64,000 bases of DNA from Lentzea terrae (GTDB taxonomy: Bacteria; Actinomycetota; Actinomycetes; Mycobacteriales; Pseudonocardiaceae): NCBI RefSeq assembly GCF_003265345.1, contig NZ_QFWW01000059.1:62001-126000 (forward strand). The letters run 5' to 3'. Below the pieces are notes generated by a model. That model was given only the letters and a program-made list of their open reading frames with translations. It had not been told where the DNA came from and did no database searches. Positions 34,558-43,100 of the stretch are shown one piece after another. Every line of letters starts with the position of its first letter. Position 1 is the first letter of the stretch. The translations under genes and the position numbers were made by a program.

Positions 34558-34576
34558 GTTAAGAAGGTTTCCTATC
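34558..34576. promoter_or_regulatory. Imperfect palindrome upstream of the cellulase gene
   Basis: GTTAAGAAG-G-TTTCCTATC, nine-base arms around one central base with six of nine pairs matched. It resembles the TTAGGAAA/TTTCCTAA-type palindromes found before secreted hydrolase genes in actinomycetes. It lies about 50 bp before the GTG at 34511 and is a candidate repressor site for carbohydrate control. Confidence 0.4.
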
Positions 34577-34667
34577 TGTTGTGCGTTGAATCACAGCACT
34601 GGACCACTGCCGCTGTCAACAAATTCGGGCGACCGGAACGAGCCCGGTCGGGCATTCTCGACCAGCC

Positions 34668-35729
34668 ATGAGATCCACAGTCACCGTGACACCAGCACAG
34701 CTTCCGGAGGTGCTGCTGCACGTCGCCGTCGTCCGACCGGTCTTCCTCTGGGGAGCACCGGGTATCGGCAAGTCCTCACTCGTGCGCAAGTTCGCCGCCG
34801 AGCTGGGCCTCGAGTGCGTCACGTTGCTGGGCACACAGCTGGCGCCGGAGGACCTCATCGGAGTTCCGGAACTGGTCGGTGGCCGATCCCGGTTCGCACC
34901 ACCGGAAACCATCGCGCGCCACGACCCGTACTGCCTCTTCCTGGACGAGCTCAACGCGAGCAGCCCCGAGGTGCAGAAGGCGTTCTACTCGCTGATCCTC
35001 GACCGCCGGATCGGCTCGTACGAGCTGCCGAAGGGCTCGATCGTGATCGGCGCCGGCAACCGCGCCGTCGACAACGCGCTGGCGCGCCCCATGGCGTCCG
35101 CACTCGTGAACCGCATGGTCCACGTGCACCTCACGGCGTCGGCGCGCGACTGGCTGGCGTGGGCGCGCGAGAACAGCATTCACCCGTGGGTGCTCGAGTA
35201 CCTGACGCAGCGCCCGGACCACCTGTGGAGCGCGGCGCCGAAGGTCGAGGAGACGTTCTCCACGCCGCGTGGCTGGCACATGCTGTCCGACGCGCTGCAC
35301 TCGTTCGGCGACGACATCTCCGAGGACCTGCTCGGGGTGCTGGCGTTCGGCACGGTCACCGCGAACCACGCGTCGATGTTCAAGGCGTTCGTGAAGACCG
35401 TGCGGCACGCCTACGGGCTCGAGGCGGTGCTGCGCGGGGACGTGCGCTGGCCGTCCGCGCCCGGCGACCGCGACCTGCTGTACTTCCTGGCCGAGGCGTT
35501 CCGCGCCCGGCTGGTGAAGGAGCTGCCGCACGACAAGGCGCACGCGCCGGCGGCGGGCAAGCAGCTCGCGCACCGGGGCAAGGCGCTGCTGCTGGAGCTG
35601 GCCGAGCTGTCGCTGGAGATCGCGCAGATGGTGATCGCGGCCGACGACGACGGCAATCCCGTGCTGCCCGCGTGGTTCCTCGTCGAGGTGACGCGCGACC
35701 TGCCACGACTGGTGGCGGCACGGGCATGA
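34668..35729 (+). CDS. MoxR-type AAA+ ATPase
   Basis: 353 residues. Walker A GAPGIGKS at 29-36, Walker B CLFLDELNASSPEVQKAF, sensor-1 IVIGAGNRAVDN, and a helical C-terminal half. MoxR ATPases act as chaperones for VWA-domain partners. The stop overlaps the start of such a VWA protein (ATGA), so the two are made as a unit. It is first in a run of four genes (ATPase, VWA-metallopeptidase, DUF3800, methyltransferase). Confidence 0.87.
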   Translation: MRSTVTVTPAQLPEVLLHVAVVRPVFLWGAPGIGKSSLVRKFAAELGLECVTLLGTQLAPEDLIGVPELVGGRSRFAPPETIARHDPYCLFLDELNASSPEVQKAFYSLILDRRIGSYELPKGSIVIGAGNRAVDNALARPMASALVNRMVHVHLTASARDWLAWARENSIHPWVLEYLTQRPDHLWSAAPKVEETFSTPRGWHMLSDALHSFGDDISEDLLGVLAFGTVTANHASMFKAFVKTVRHAYGLEAVLRGDVRWPSAPGDRDLLYFLAEAFRARLVKELPHDKAHAPAAGKQLAHRGKALLLELAELSLEIAQMVIAADDDGNPVLPAWFLVEVTRDLPRLVAARA

Positions 35730-37330
35730 GCCGCCGCGCTCGGGTCGACCCCGCCGCGGAGGCGTTCACCGCGGCGAACCGGCGGATCGACGCCCATCCG
35801 CTGTTCGCCGCGCTGAACGGCTATCTGGTCCGGCGATCCGAACACGAGTGGGCGGACGTCTCGCTGGACGGCTCACTGCTCGCGCATCCCACGCGGAAGG
35901 CGAGCGCGGACGAGTGGGCGTGGGTGTTCGCGCACTGCCTGCTGCACCTGGGTTTCGGCACCCACTCCTGCGAGGACGTGCTCGACTTCCAGCCCGCGCT
36001 GAAGTTCGGCACCCGCCCGGCCTCGTGGGAGCCGGGCCGCTGCGTGCGCGGTGGCGAGTCGGCGGACCCGAAGAAGTGGGCCAGCCGGTTCGCGGCGGGC
36101 CTGTCGAACGCCGCCGTCGCCGCGATCGACGTGGCGGGCGGCGCGCGCTCGTCGTTGTCCGACGAACGACCGGCGAAGACCGAGTGGAATCTCGCGCTGA
36201 GCTGGTTCGTGTCGAACTACCCGCTGCTGGGCGCGCTCGCGTCGGCGATGACCGTGGTGGCGGACGCGGAACTGGCGCGGGGCTGGGACATCTCGATCGC
36301 GGCGGTGTCCACGGCGTCGGCGGAGATCTACGTCAACCCGCTCGCCGGGCTGTCGCGCCAGGAGTGGCGTTTCGTGCTGGCGCACGAGATGTTGCACGCG
36401 GCGTTGCGGCACTGCGACCGGGTCGGCGGGCGCGATGCGTACCTGTGGAACATCGCCGCGGACTTCGTGGTCAACGGCTGGCTGGTCGAGATGGGCGTCG
36501 GTGCCGCACCGGAAGGCGTGCTGCACGACCCGTCGTTGCGGGGGCTGTCGGCGGAGTCCGTGTACGACCGGATCACGACGGATCTGCGGCGGTACCGGAA
36601 GCTGTTGACATTGCGCGGCCGTGCGGGCGACCTGCTCGACGAACCCCTGCGCGGCCCTTCGGACATCACCGACCTGGACGAGTTCTACCGGCGCGCGTTG
36701 CTGACCGGACTCGGCCATCACACGGCTTCCCGCGGTCTGTTGCCCGCCGGGCTGGTCGAGGAGATCCGCGCGCTCGAGCACCCTCCCCTGTCGTGGGACG
36801 CGCAGCTGGCCCGGTGGTTCGAGGAGTTCGTTCCGTCCGTGGAGAAACGGCGGACTTACGCCCGTGCGTCGCGGCGGCAAGCGTCCACTCCGGACATTCC
36901 ACGACCTGGCTGGGTGCGCCCGGAGACCCTGGAGTCGCGGCCGACGTTCGGGGTCGTGCTCGACACGTCCGGGTCGATGGATCCCAAGTTGCTGGGCAAG
37001 GCTCTTGGTGCGATCGCTTCCTATGCGGCGGCACGTGACGTGCCCGCCGCACGCGTGGTTTTCTGTGATGCGATGGCATATGACGCCGGATATTTGCCCG
37101 TCGAGGACATCGCGGGCCGGGTGACGGTGCGCGGGCGCGGCGGCACGGTGCTGCAGCCCGGCATCGACCTGCTCGAACGCGCGTCCGACTTCCCTTCCGC
37201 CGGCCCGATCCTGGTGATCACCGACGGTTGGTGCGACGTGCTGCGTGTTCGGCGCGACCACGCGTTCCTGATACCTGCTTCGGCGCACCTGCCGTTCCGC
37301 GCTCGTGGCCCCGTGTTCCGGATGTCCTGA
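35726..37330 (+). CDS. VWA-domain metallopeptidase-like protein (DUF2201 type)
   Basis: 534 residues from ATG 35726, which overlaps the ATPase stop; the frame is open far upstream but only as a shadow of the ATPase gene. An N-terminal putative metallopeptidase region has HEMLH at 220-224, preceded by FVLA. The C-terminal VWA domain has a MIDAS motif DTSGSM from residue 413 and ITDGWCD. Pairing with MoxR is the standard VWA/MoxR arrangement. The substrate or target is unknown. Confidence 0.85.
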   Translation: MSRRARVDPAAEAFTAANRRIDAHPLFAALNGYLVRRSEHEWADVSLDGSLLAHPTRKASADEWAWVFAHCLLHLGFGTHSCEDVLDFQPALKFGTRPASWEPGRCVRGGESADPKKWASRFAAGLSNAAVAAIDVAGGARSSLSDERPAKTEWNLALSWFVSNYPLLGALASAMTVVADAELARGWDISIAAVSTASAEIYVNPLAGLSRQEWRFVLAHEMLHAALRHCDRVGGRDAYLWNIAADFVVNGWLVEMGVGAAPEGVLHDPSLRGLSAESVYDRITTDLRRYRKLLTLRGRAGDLLDEPLRGPSDITDLDEFYRRALLTGLGHHTASRGLLPAGLVEEIRALEHPPLSWDAQLARWFEEFVPSVEKRRTYARASRRQASTPDIPRPGWVRPETLESRPTFGVVLDTSGSMDPKLLGKALGAIASYAAARDVPAARVVFCDAMAYDAGYLPVEDIAGRVTVRGRGGTVLQPGIDLLERASDFPSAGPILVITDGWCDVLRVRRDHAFLIPASAHLPFRARGPVFRMS

Positions 37331-37998
37331 TGGAGATCGCCTGCGACGAGTCGGGATCCGAGGGCGAGAAGCTCGTCGGCGGCGTCACGGCGGTCTTCGC
37401 GCACGCGGGTGTGCGGATGTCGTGGGACGAGGCTGCTTCGTGCGTCGAGTCGCTGCGGGAGATGATCAAGTCACCGGCCGTGGAGTACAAGGCGAACCAC
37501 CTGCTGCGCGCGAAGAACCGGTGGGTGCTGCTGTGGTTCCTCGGGCCATCGGGTCCGCTGGCCGGTCGAGCGCGCGTGCAGCTCGTGGACAAGCGGCGGT
37601 TTCTGGCCTCGCGGGTGCGCGCGGAGTTCGGTGCCGTTTCCGGGCCTCTGGAGCACTACAACGACCTGCTGCGCGCTCGCGGACCGCGCGGGACGTTGGA
37701 TCCGCTGTTCCCGGCGATCCTCAGGGCCGTCGGGCAGTGGGCCGGCCCGGTCTCGATCGTGCACGACCAGCAGCTTTCGTTGACCGACGGCCGGATCCGG
37801 CAGCTCAAGAAACTGGCGCCGCGGCTGGAAAGCCTGACCTTGGTGGACTCGCAGTACGACGCCCGCGTGCAGGTGGCCGACTTCCTGGCCGGCATCGCCC
37901 GTCGCGTCGCGGAGGAAGAACTGAACGGGCGGCCTGACCGGGAAGTGATCGAGTTGCTGATGCCGTTCGTCGTCGGGCCTACCATGTGGCATGCCTGA
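37330..37998 (+). CDS. DUF3800-like protein (RNase H-fold candidate)
   Basis: 222 residues. The N-terminal CDESGSEG, the middle SIVHDQQLSL and the late DSQYDARVQVADFLAG match the pattern of conserved acidic residues in DUF3800 proteins, predicted to have an RNase H-like nuclease fold. Start and stop with the VWA gene share one base (TGATG). In this setting it could be the effector of the MoxR-VWA module (inference). Confidence 0.68.
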   Translation: MEIACDESGSEGEKLVGGVTAVFAHAGVRMSWDEAASCVESLREMIKSPAVEYKANHLLRAKNRWVLLWFLGPSGPLAGRARVQLVDKRRFLASRVRAEFGAVSGPLEHYNDLLRARGPRGTLDPLFPAILRAVGQWAGPVSIVHDQQLSLTDGRIRQLKKLAPRLESLTLVDSQYDARVQVADFLAGIARRVAEEELNGRPDREVIELLMPFVVGPTMWHA

Positions 37999-38689
37999 TG
38001 CGATTTTCGCCGACCCGCGGTTGGCCCGGATCTACGACGCCTTCGACGGGCCGCGCGGGGACCTGGACCTGTATCTCGGGATCGCCTCCGAACTGAAGGC
38101 GTCGAGTGTGCTCGACATCGGGTGTGGAACGGGGTCCCTGGCGGTGCTGCTGGCCTCGTCCGGACGGTCGGTCGTCGGGGTGGATCCGGCGCTGGCGTCA
38201 CTGGAGATCGCACGGGCCAAGGACTCCCGCGTCACCTGGATCCACGGGGACGCGACTTCCCTGCCCCCGTTGTCGGTCGATCTCGCGACGATGACCGGGA
38301 ACGTGGCACAGGTGTTCCTCGGTGACGACTGGGCCGCCACGCTTCGAGCTGTGCACGGTGCGCTGCGCCCCGGCGGGCACTTCGTGTTCGAGACCCGGCG
38401 GCCGGAGCGACGGGCCTGGGAGGACTGGGCGCGGGCGAAGCCACGGGTGCTGGTCGGAGTCCGCGAGCAACTCGAACTGCTCGGCGTGAGCCTGCCGTTC
38501 GTGTCGTTCCGCCACACCTACAGCTTCCCGGACGGCTCGGCGATCGACTCGGAGTCGACCCTGCGTTTCCGCTCGCGTGCGGAGGCCGAGCAGGACCTGG
38601 TTCGCGCCGGCTTCAAGGTCGTCGACGTGCGGGACGCGCCAGACCGGCCCGGCCGGGAGTACGTGTTCGTGGCGCAGCGCGTCAGCTGA
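37991..38689 (+). CDS. Class I SAM-dependent methyltransferase
   Basis: 232 residues. The SAM-binding motif VLDIGCGTGSLAVLL lies near residue 40, VVGVDPA marks the acidic loop and GDATSLP the third motif. The C-terminus is a beta-rich substrate domain with HTYSFPDGSAID. It overlaps the DUF3800 gene by 8 nt and is probably cotranscribed. The substrate is unknown. Confidence 0.85.
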   Translation: MPDAIFADPRLARIYDAFDGPRGDLDLYLGIASELKASSVLDIGCGTGSLAVLLASSGRSVVGVDPALASLEIARAKDSRVTWIHGDATSLPPLSVDLATMTGNVAQVFLGDDWAATLRAVHGALRPGGHFVFETRRPERRAWEDWARAKPRVLVGVREQLELLGVSLPFVSFRHTYSFPDGSAIDSESTLRFRSRAEAEQDLVRAGFKVVDVRDAPDRPGREYVFVAQRVS

Positions 38690-39020
38690 CGAGCGCGGGC
38701 TGCATCCAGGCCCGCACCAGCCACGGCAGGATGCGCGGCATGCGGTCGGCCACGATGTCGTGCAGCGCCAGGATCATCCGGCCGGACTGCGCGGGGCCGG
38801 CGTCCAGCCACACGGCCTGCATCAGGACGCCCGCCTGGAGGTCGAGCCCCGCCTCCGCCCGCGCCAGTGCGGCGTCCGTGGCGGCGGCGGGGTCCGTGAC
38901 CTCCAGGTGCGTGAAGCCGGAACGACACAGTTCGGGATGCAGTTCCACCAGGGAATCCACGGCGGTGGCCAGGCGTCCCACGCCCAGGCCGGCCCGAACC
39001 TGCACCGTAATCGCTCTCAC
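38682..39020 (-). CDS. Truncated NRPS condensation-domain-like protein
   Basis: A 112-residue protein from GTG 39020 that resembles the first third of a condensation domain: VDSLVELHPELC, AEAGLDLQAGVLMQAVWLD, and MILALHDIVADRM in the place of the catalytic HHxxxDG. The second His and Gly are not preserved, so it cannot be a normal peptide-bond-forming domain. It sits 11 nt after the TIGR03086-type gene, and a possible iron-regulator box abuts its start codon. Function unknown. Confidence 0.6.
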   Translation of the reverse strand: MRAITVQVRAGLGVGRLATAVDSLVELHPELCRSGFTHLEVTDPAAATDAALARAEAGLDLQAGVLMQAVWLDAGPAQSGRMILALHDIVADRMPRILPWLVRAWMQPALVS

Positions 39021-39021
39021 G

Positions 39022-39040
39022 TTAGGGGAGCCTAACTCAG
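39022..39040. promoter_or_regulatory. Candidate IdeR/DmdR iron box
   Basis: The 19 bases from 39022 match 14 of 19 positions of the DtxR/IdeR consensus (TTAGGTTAGCCTAACCTAA); the core is GTTAGG-GGAG-CCTAAC. It lies immediately before the GTG at 39020 and overlaps the stop of the upstream gene. If real, the condensation-like gene would be iron-repressed, probably from a leaderless transcript (inference). Confidence 0.42.
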
Positions 39041-39598
39041 CCCCCAGGCTGGGTCGCGCCCACTGAGTCCAAGGACACGGTCGAGCAGTGGCGCGTCCGG
39101 GTCCACCTCGACCGCCGCGCCGAACAACGAGCCGTCGCGGTCGCCCGGTCCGATCTCCGACACGAAGCCGTGGACGACCTGGAGCAGGTCCGGCTCGACG
39201 TCGAACGGTTGCCCCGTCGCGCGGGCCAGGTCCCAGCCGTGCAGCACGATCTCGTCGAGCGCCACGGCAGCCGCGACCTCGCCCGGCAGGTCGACGCCGC
39301 CCGCCGCGGTCATGCCCTCCCACGCGTCCTTTGAACGCCACGCTTCCGCCAGCTCGGCCAGCCGGACGGGAATCGACTCGCGGAAGTCCAGCGGCAGCCG
39401 GGAGGCGTCACCGGAGCCAGAGCCCTCCAGAGGCGTCTTCAAGGCCGCCATGGTGAACGCCACCGACAGACCGTTGACGTGGTCGAGCAGGTCGCCGACC
39501 GTGTAGTCCGGACAAGGCGTGGGGGCCTTGAGGTCCCCGTCGGTCACGTTGCGCACCAAGCCCGCCAGCCGATCGGCCGCGGGCGACAAGTCGAACAT
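39032..39598 (-). CDS. TIGR03086-type maleylpyruvate-isomerase-family protein
   Basis: 188 residues from ATG 39598 (MFDLSPAADRLAGLV). The mycothiol-dependent DinB-like fold is indicated by PCPDYTVGDLLDHVNGL and DEIVLHGWDLARATGQ, the standard TIGR03086 signatures with metal-binding histidines. Substrate unknown. The start overlaps the stop of the preceding gene (TGATG), indicating coupling. Confidence 0.85.
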   Translation of the reverse strand: MFDLSPAADRLAGLVRNVTDGDLKAPTPCPDYTVGDLLDHVNGLSVAFTMAALKTPLEGSGSGDASRLPLDFRESIPVRLAELAEAWRSKDAWEGMTAAGGVDLPGEVAAAVALDEIVLHGWDLARATGQPFDVEPDLLQVVHGFVSEIGPGDRDGSLFGAAVEVDPDAPLLDRVLGLSGRDPAWGLS

Positions 39599-40008
39599 CA
39601 GTAGCCGTCTCCTCCCCAGAACTGTTCCTCGAGCATGTCCGCCGTGCCGGCGAGCAGCTGGAGCGGGTCGGTGAACTCGTGGATGTCGAGGTCCGCCAGC
39701 GGCAACGAGTGCCGGACCACGACGTGCTCCCCCATGATCGCGAGGCCGCACGCCACCGTGGACTTGCCGACCTCCTCCAGCACGTCACGGAGGTTCACTT
39801 GCGAGGCCAACCCGCACGGGGAGGCGATCTGCACCCATTCGTGCATCTTGTCGAGCACTTCACGGACGATGATCACGACCTGCGTGCGGTCGTCGTCGTC
39901 CTCGTCTTCGTCCCCGAACGTGAAGAGGACCCTCAGCTCCTCGTCCTCGTCGTGGATGACGTCGTACTCGGCGCGGATGTAATCCGCGAGGTCTCCCCAA
40001 CTCGCCAT
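39598..40008 (-). CDS. YbjN-domain-like protein
   Basis: 136 acidic residues (FGDEDEDDDDRTQVV in the middle) with the alpha/beta pattern of YbjN/T3SS-chaperone-like peptide-binding proteins (EWVQIASPCGL, VNLRDVLEEVGK). Cytosolic, no signal peptide. Overlaps the next gene by one base. Function unknown; family by pattern only. Confidence 0.6.
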   Translation of the reverse strand: MASWGDLADYIRAEYDVIHDEDEELRVLFTFGDEDEDDDDRTQVVIIVREVLDKMHEWVQIASPCGLASQVNLRDVLEEVGKSTVACGLAIMGEHVVVRHSLPLADLDIHEFTDPLQLLAGTADMLEEQFWGGDGY

Positions 40009-40640
40009 GGCGCAACCCTACTTGCCGCGATGGCCCACAGCCCCACGACGAGCAGGGCGGCGACCTCGGCGATGAGCAAGATCCTCTCGATGTAGCCCAA
40101 CGGGAACACCCGCCACCACCGAACGCCGCCCATCGAGCCCATCACGATGGCGTAGAGGATCGGCATGAACGCGATGACGCTCAGCACACCGGACGCCATG
40201 GTGAACCTCGCGTGCTTTCCCCACACGTGGTCCTTCAGCCACGGCCGCGCCAGCGCGATCACGGCGATCGGCAGGCTGACGAACGCGATCATGCTGCCGA
40301 ACCGGTGGATGCTGCCGCTGAGCTGGTTGGTGCCCATCGCCCAGTTCGTCTTGGGGAACACCACCACGAGCAGCAGCCCGATCGACCACAGGATCAGCGC
40401 GATCGAGCCGGTGGACCGCCACTTCGCCAGCCCCTTGTGGACGAGCGCGACCAGGATCGCGACGGAGCCCGCGGCCAGCAGCAACACCGCGACGTCGAAA
40501 ACGGGCCGGTAGTCGCCCAGGGCGTACTCGCTGATCGTGCGGCGCAGCGGGCCGACGGTCAGGTCGAGCAGGCCGACCATGGCCACCGTGACGACGACGG
40601 CGAGTGAACCGCCGGTGGCGGCTAGTCGTGGAATCAGCAC
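39933..40640 (-). CDS. DUF998-like six- or seven-helix membrane protein
   Basis: 235 residues from GTG 40640, with six or seven hydrophobic segments. SEYALGDYRP after the first helix and a following AAGS segment are typical of DUF998 proteins. The start is uncertain: ATG 40742 would add 34 residues and overlap the SDR gene. The last 25 codons overlap the next gene by 76 nt in the same direction, unusually long, so the C-terminus may be shifted. Confidence 0.65.
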   Translation of the reverse strand: MLIPRLAATGGSLAVVVTVAMVGLLDLTVGPLRRTISEYALGDYRPVFDVAVLLLAAGSVAILVALVHKGLAKWRSTGSIALILWSIGLLLVVVFPKTNWAMGTNQLSGSIHRFGSMIAFVSLPIAVIALARPWLKDHVWGKHARFTMASGVLSVIAFMPILYAIVMGSMGGVRWWRVFPLGYIERILLIAEVAALLVVGLWAIAASRVAPWRVGETSRITSAPSTTSSTTRTRS

Positions 40641-40720
40641 ATAACGGCCAACGCTGGGACGAACCTCCGGGGTTCCTGGGTTCAGGAAGCCGACAGGATG
40701 CTCCCAGCTTTTCGACAGGT

Positions 40721-41461
40721 TCAGTCGAGGACGCTGCCGCATGTGATGTTGACCTGCGTTCCCGTGATGGCGCGGCCCCAGTCCGAGGCCACGAAGACCG
40801 CTGTTCGTCCGACGTCTGCTTTCGTGGCGGCCCGGCCGAGCAGCGTGTCACCGACGATGTCCGCCTCGATCGGTGCGCGGTGCTCGGCGGGGATGGACTC
40901 GGGGATGCCACCGGTTTGCAGGGTCACCACCCGAACGCCGTGCGGACCGAGCTCGGCCGCGAGCTGGCGGCGCATGGACTCGACCGCGTCGAACGCCGCG
41001 AGCAGGCCCCCGAGCCGCCACTTCCGGTGCGCCGACGCCTCCCCCGTGCCGCCGAAGAACAGGATGACGCCGGAGCGCTGCCTGATCATGTGCCGTGCGG
41101 CGGCCCTGGCCGTGAGGAACTTCGACCGGACGGCCGAGACGACCGGGCTGAGGTAGTCCTCGACGCTCATCTCCACCATCGGCGTGCCCTGGACGTCGTT
41201 GTCGGTGGTGACGTTGACGGAGATGTCGAGGTGCTCGAACGTGGCCGCGTGCGCGTCGACCGCCTGCTCGTCGAGCGCGTCGACCACCGCGTACCGGGCA
41301 CCCAGTTCGTCGGCCCTGGCCTTGAGCGTGGCTTCGGTGCGTCCTGCCAGGTGCACCTCGGCACCTGCCTGCACGAACGCCTCGGCGATCGCGCCACCGA
41401 TGGTGCCCGCGCCGCCGTAGATGACGGCGGTCTTCCCGTTCAGCGGTAGGCCCGGAACCAT
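40721..41461 (-). CDS. Atypical short-chain dehydrogenase/reductase
   Basis: 246 residues. The Rossmann motif GGAGTIGGAIAEAF and NVTTDND match the SDR N-terminus. The catalytic YxxxK is not present at its usual place (the segment reads KWRLGGLLAAF), although the C-terminal GGIPESIP and DVGRTAVFVASD are SDR-like. It may be a binding protein or use altered chemistry. The start at ATG 41461 overlaps the upstream GH16 gene by 22 nt. Confidence 0.75.
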   Translation of the reverse strand: MVPGLPLNGKTAVIYGGAGTIGGAIAEAFVQAGAEVHLAGRTEATLKARADELGARYAVVDALDEQAVDAHAATFEHLDISVNVTTDNDVQGTPMVEMSVEDYLSPVVSAVRSKFLTARAAARHMIRQRSGVILFFGGTGEASAHRKWRLGGLLAAFDAVESMRRQLAAELGPHGVRVVTLQTGGIPESIPAEHRAPIEADIVGDTLLGRAATKADVGRTAVFVASDWGRAITGTQVNITCGSVLD

Positions 41462-42156
41462 TCGACCTCGAACTCCTTCGGGTAGCGCCCGGTCCGCTCC
41501 GGCCCGAACTCGAAGATCGCCAGCTGGAACTGCATCGGGTAGTCCGGCGCCTGCCCCACCGTGTTCACCAGCTCGCCGTCGACGAAGAAGTCGACCCGGC
41601 CGGGCTGCCAGTCGGCGGCGTAGGTGTGGAACTGGCGCGCGTCGATCGGCACGTCCACGACCTCGAACTCGTCCTTGATCGCCGGGTCGCCGAACGGGTG
41701 CAGGCCCATGCCGACGCCGGTGTTGGCCGGGTGGACGTGCTTGCCGAAGATCTCGGCGACGCAGATCTCCGCGGACCGCTCCGGCACGTCCTCCAGGCCG
41801 ATCATCCAGAGCGCGACCATGCAGCCGGGGTCGTCGACGGCCTTGCAGCGGATCTCGAACCGGCCGTACGTCGGGGTGTAGAGGCGCAGGTGCTGCTGTG
41901 GTTCGCGGACCTGCAGGTCGGGGCGGAAGCGGGACTGCCCCTCGGTGAGCGCGGTCTGCAGGCCGGAGACCCTGGTGTCGCCGTCGAACTCGGGGCACCA
42001 CGGCTCCTGGTCGGCGTCGATCCTCAGCGTCAGGCCGTTGTCGTGGGTGTAGCGGGCGGCGGTGGCCGCGCTGGAGCTCCAGTGCGGCAGGTAGTGCGGA
42101 TACCACCGGTCCAGCGTGGTGAACCGGTCCTCGAACTCGAGCTCTCGTCCGGTCAT
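41440..42156 (-). CDS. GH16-family beta-glucanase-like protein, no signal peptide
   Basis: 238 residues of concanavalin-like fold: YGRFEIRCKA, the active-site strand AEICVAEIFG (the two Glu of the GH16 ExDxxE motif are kept, the middle Asp is Val), FHTYAADWQPGRVDFFVDG and the final VEWFRAYR. Loss of the middle Asp is seen in some GH16 subgroups. No export signal is visible, so it may be cytosolic. Translationally coupled to the SDR downstream. Confidence 0.8.
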   Translation of the reverse strand: MTGRELEFEDRFTTLDRWYPHYLPHWSSSAATAARYTHDNGLTLRIDADQEPWCPEFDGDTRVSGLQTALTEGQSRFRPDLQVREPQQHLRLYTPTYGRFEIRCKAVDDPGCMVALWMIGLEDVPERSAEICVAEIFGKHVHPANTGVGMGLHPFGDPAIKDEFEVVDVPIDARQFHTYAADWQPGRVDFFVDGELVNTVGQAPDYPMQFQLAIFEFGPERTGRYPKEFEVEWFRAYR

Positions 42157-42173
42157 GTCACCGAGGGTAACTC

Positions 42174-43031
42174 CTAGCGCAGCGCTTCAGCGGCTTCGCC
42201 GGCCACCGCGTCGGCGACTGCCGTCAGCGCCGGCGAGTCGAGCTTCCACTGCTGCCAGTAGAGCGGGATGTCGACGGTGCGGCCGGGCGCGAGGTCGATC
42301 AGGCCTTCCTGCAGTTGCTGCGGCGGCACCATGCCCCACCCCAACCCCGCCACGATCGCCCGCACGTACACCTCTGATGACGGCACGTAATGGCGGTGGT
42401 CGGACGCGCCGCGGCCGCGGGTCAGCGTGCGCACGAACCGGTCCTGCAGGTCGTCGTTGCGGTCGAACACCACGACCGGCGCGTCCGGGAGCCACGACTT
42501 CACCGGACCGGCGGCGTGCAGCTCTACAAAGGACTCGGTTGCCATTGCGGCGTAACGGATGCTGCCCAGTTTACGCACCGTGCAGCCCGCGACCGGCTCG
42601 CGCGAGGACGTCACGGCCGCCATCACGACACCTTGGCGCAGCAGCGCCGTCGTGTGGTCCTGGTCCTCGCGGTGGAGGTCGAACGAGATCTTCAACGACG
42701 ACGGAACCCGTTGCAGCGCAGGGAGGAACCACGTGGCGAGCGAGTCGGCGTTGACGGCGATCGGCACGCGGACGACGGCGTCCGAGCCCAAGGCGGCGTC
42801 CAGGTCCTGGTCCAGGACGAGCAGTTGCCGACCGTAGCGGACCAGCACCTCCCCCGACGGCGTCAGCCGCACCGGTCGCACGCGCACCAGCAGCACGCGG
42901 CCGGTGCGCTGCTCCAGGGCTTTGATCCGTTGCGAGACAGCGGAAGGCGTGACGTGCAGCGCAGCGGCGGCGGCGTCGAACGTGCCCGCGTCGACGACGG
43001 TGAGCAGCGTGCGCACGAGGTCGAGGTCCAT
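42174..43031 (-). CDS. lysG: LysR-family regulator, LysG/ArgP type
   Basis: 285 residues from ATG 43031. N-terminal helix-turn-helix TFDAAAAALHVTPSAVSQRIKALE, then a LysR effector domain with YVPSSEVYVRAIVAGLGWG near the end. The pairing with a divergent LysE-type exporter is the LysG-LysE/ArgP-ArgO arrangement, in which high lysine/arginine turns on export. The shared gap holds an inverted repeat at 43039-43064. Confidence 0.85.
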   Translation of the reverse strand: MDLDLVRTLLTVVDAGTFDAAAAALHVTPSAVSQRIKALEQRTGRVLLVRVRPVRLTPSGEVLVRYGRQLLVLDQDLDAALGSDAVVRVPIAVNADSLATWFLPALQRVPSSLKISFDLHREDQDHTTALLRQGVVMAAVTSSREPVAGCTVRKLGSIRYAAMATESFVELHAAGPVKSWLPDAPVVVFDRNDDLQDRFVRTLTRGRGASDHRHYVPSSEVYVRAIVAGLGWGMVPPQQLQEGLIDLAPGRTVDIPLYWQQWKLDSPALTAVADAVAGEAAEALR

Positions 43032-43038
43032 CACAGCT

Positions 43039-43064
43039 GCTAATGATACGTAAGAATCTTTAGC
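43039..43064. promoter_or_regulatory. Inverted repeat between lysG and lysE (operator candidate)
   Basis: GCTAATGAT (43039-43047) and ATCTTTAGC (43056-43064) pair at eight of nine positions across an 8-bp AT-rich spacer. Position and symmetry fit a LysR-type site controlling the divergent pair. Confidence 0.5.
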
Positions 43065-43100
43065 TGGTCTCATCAAGGCGGCGTAACTACCGTCGGGGGC

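Noticed and set aside
34586-35725. Extension of the VWA-metallopeptidase gene back to 34586
   Set aside because: The extension lies over the MoxR gene in another frame and has no domain; ATG 35726 overlaps the MoxR stop in standard ATGA fashion.
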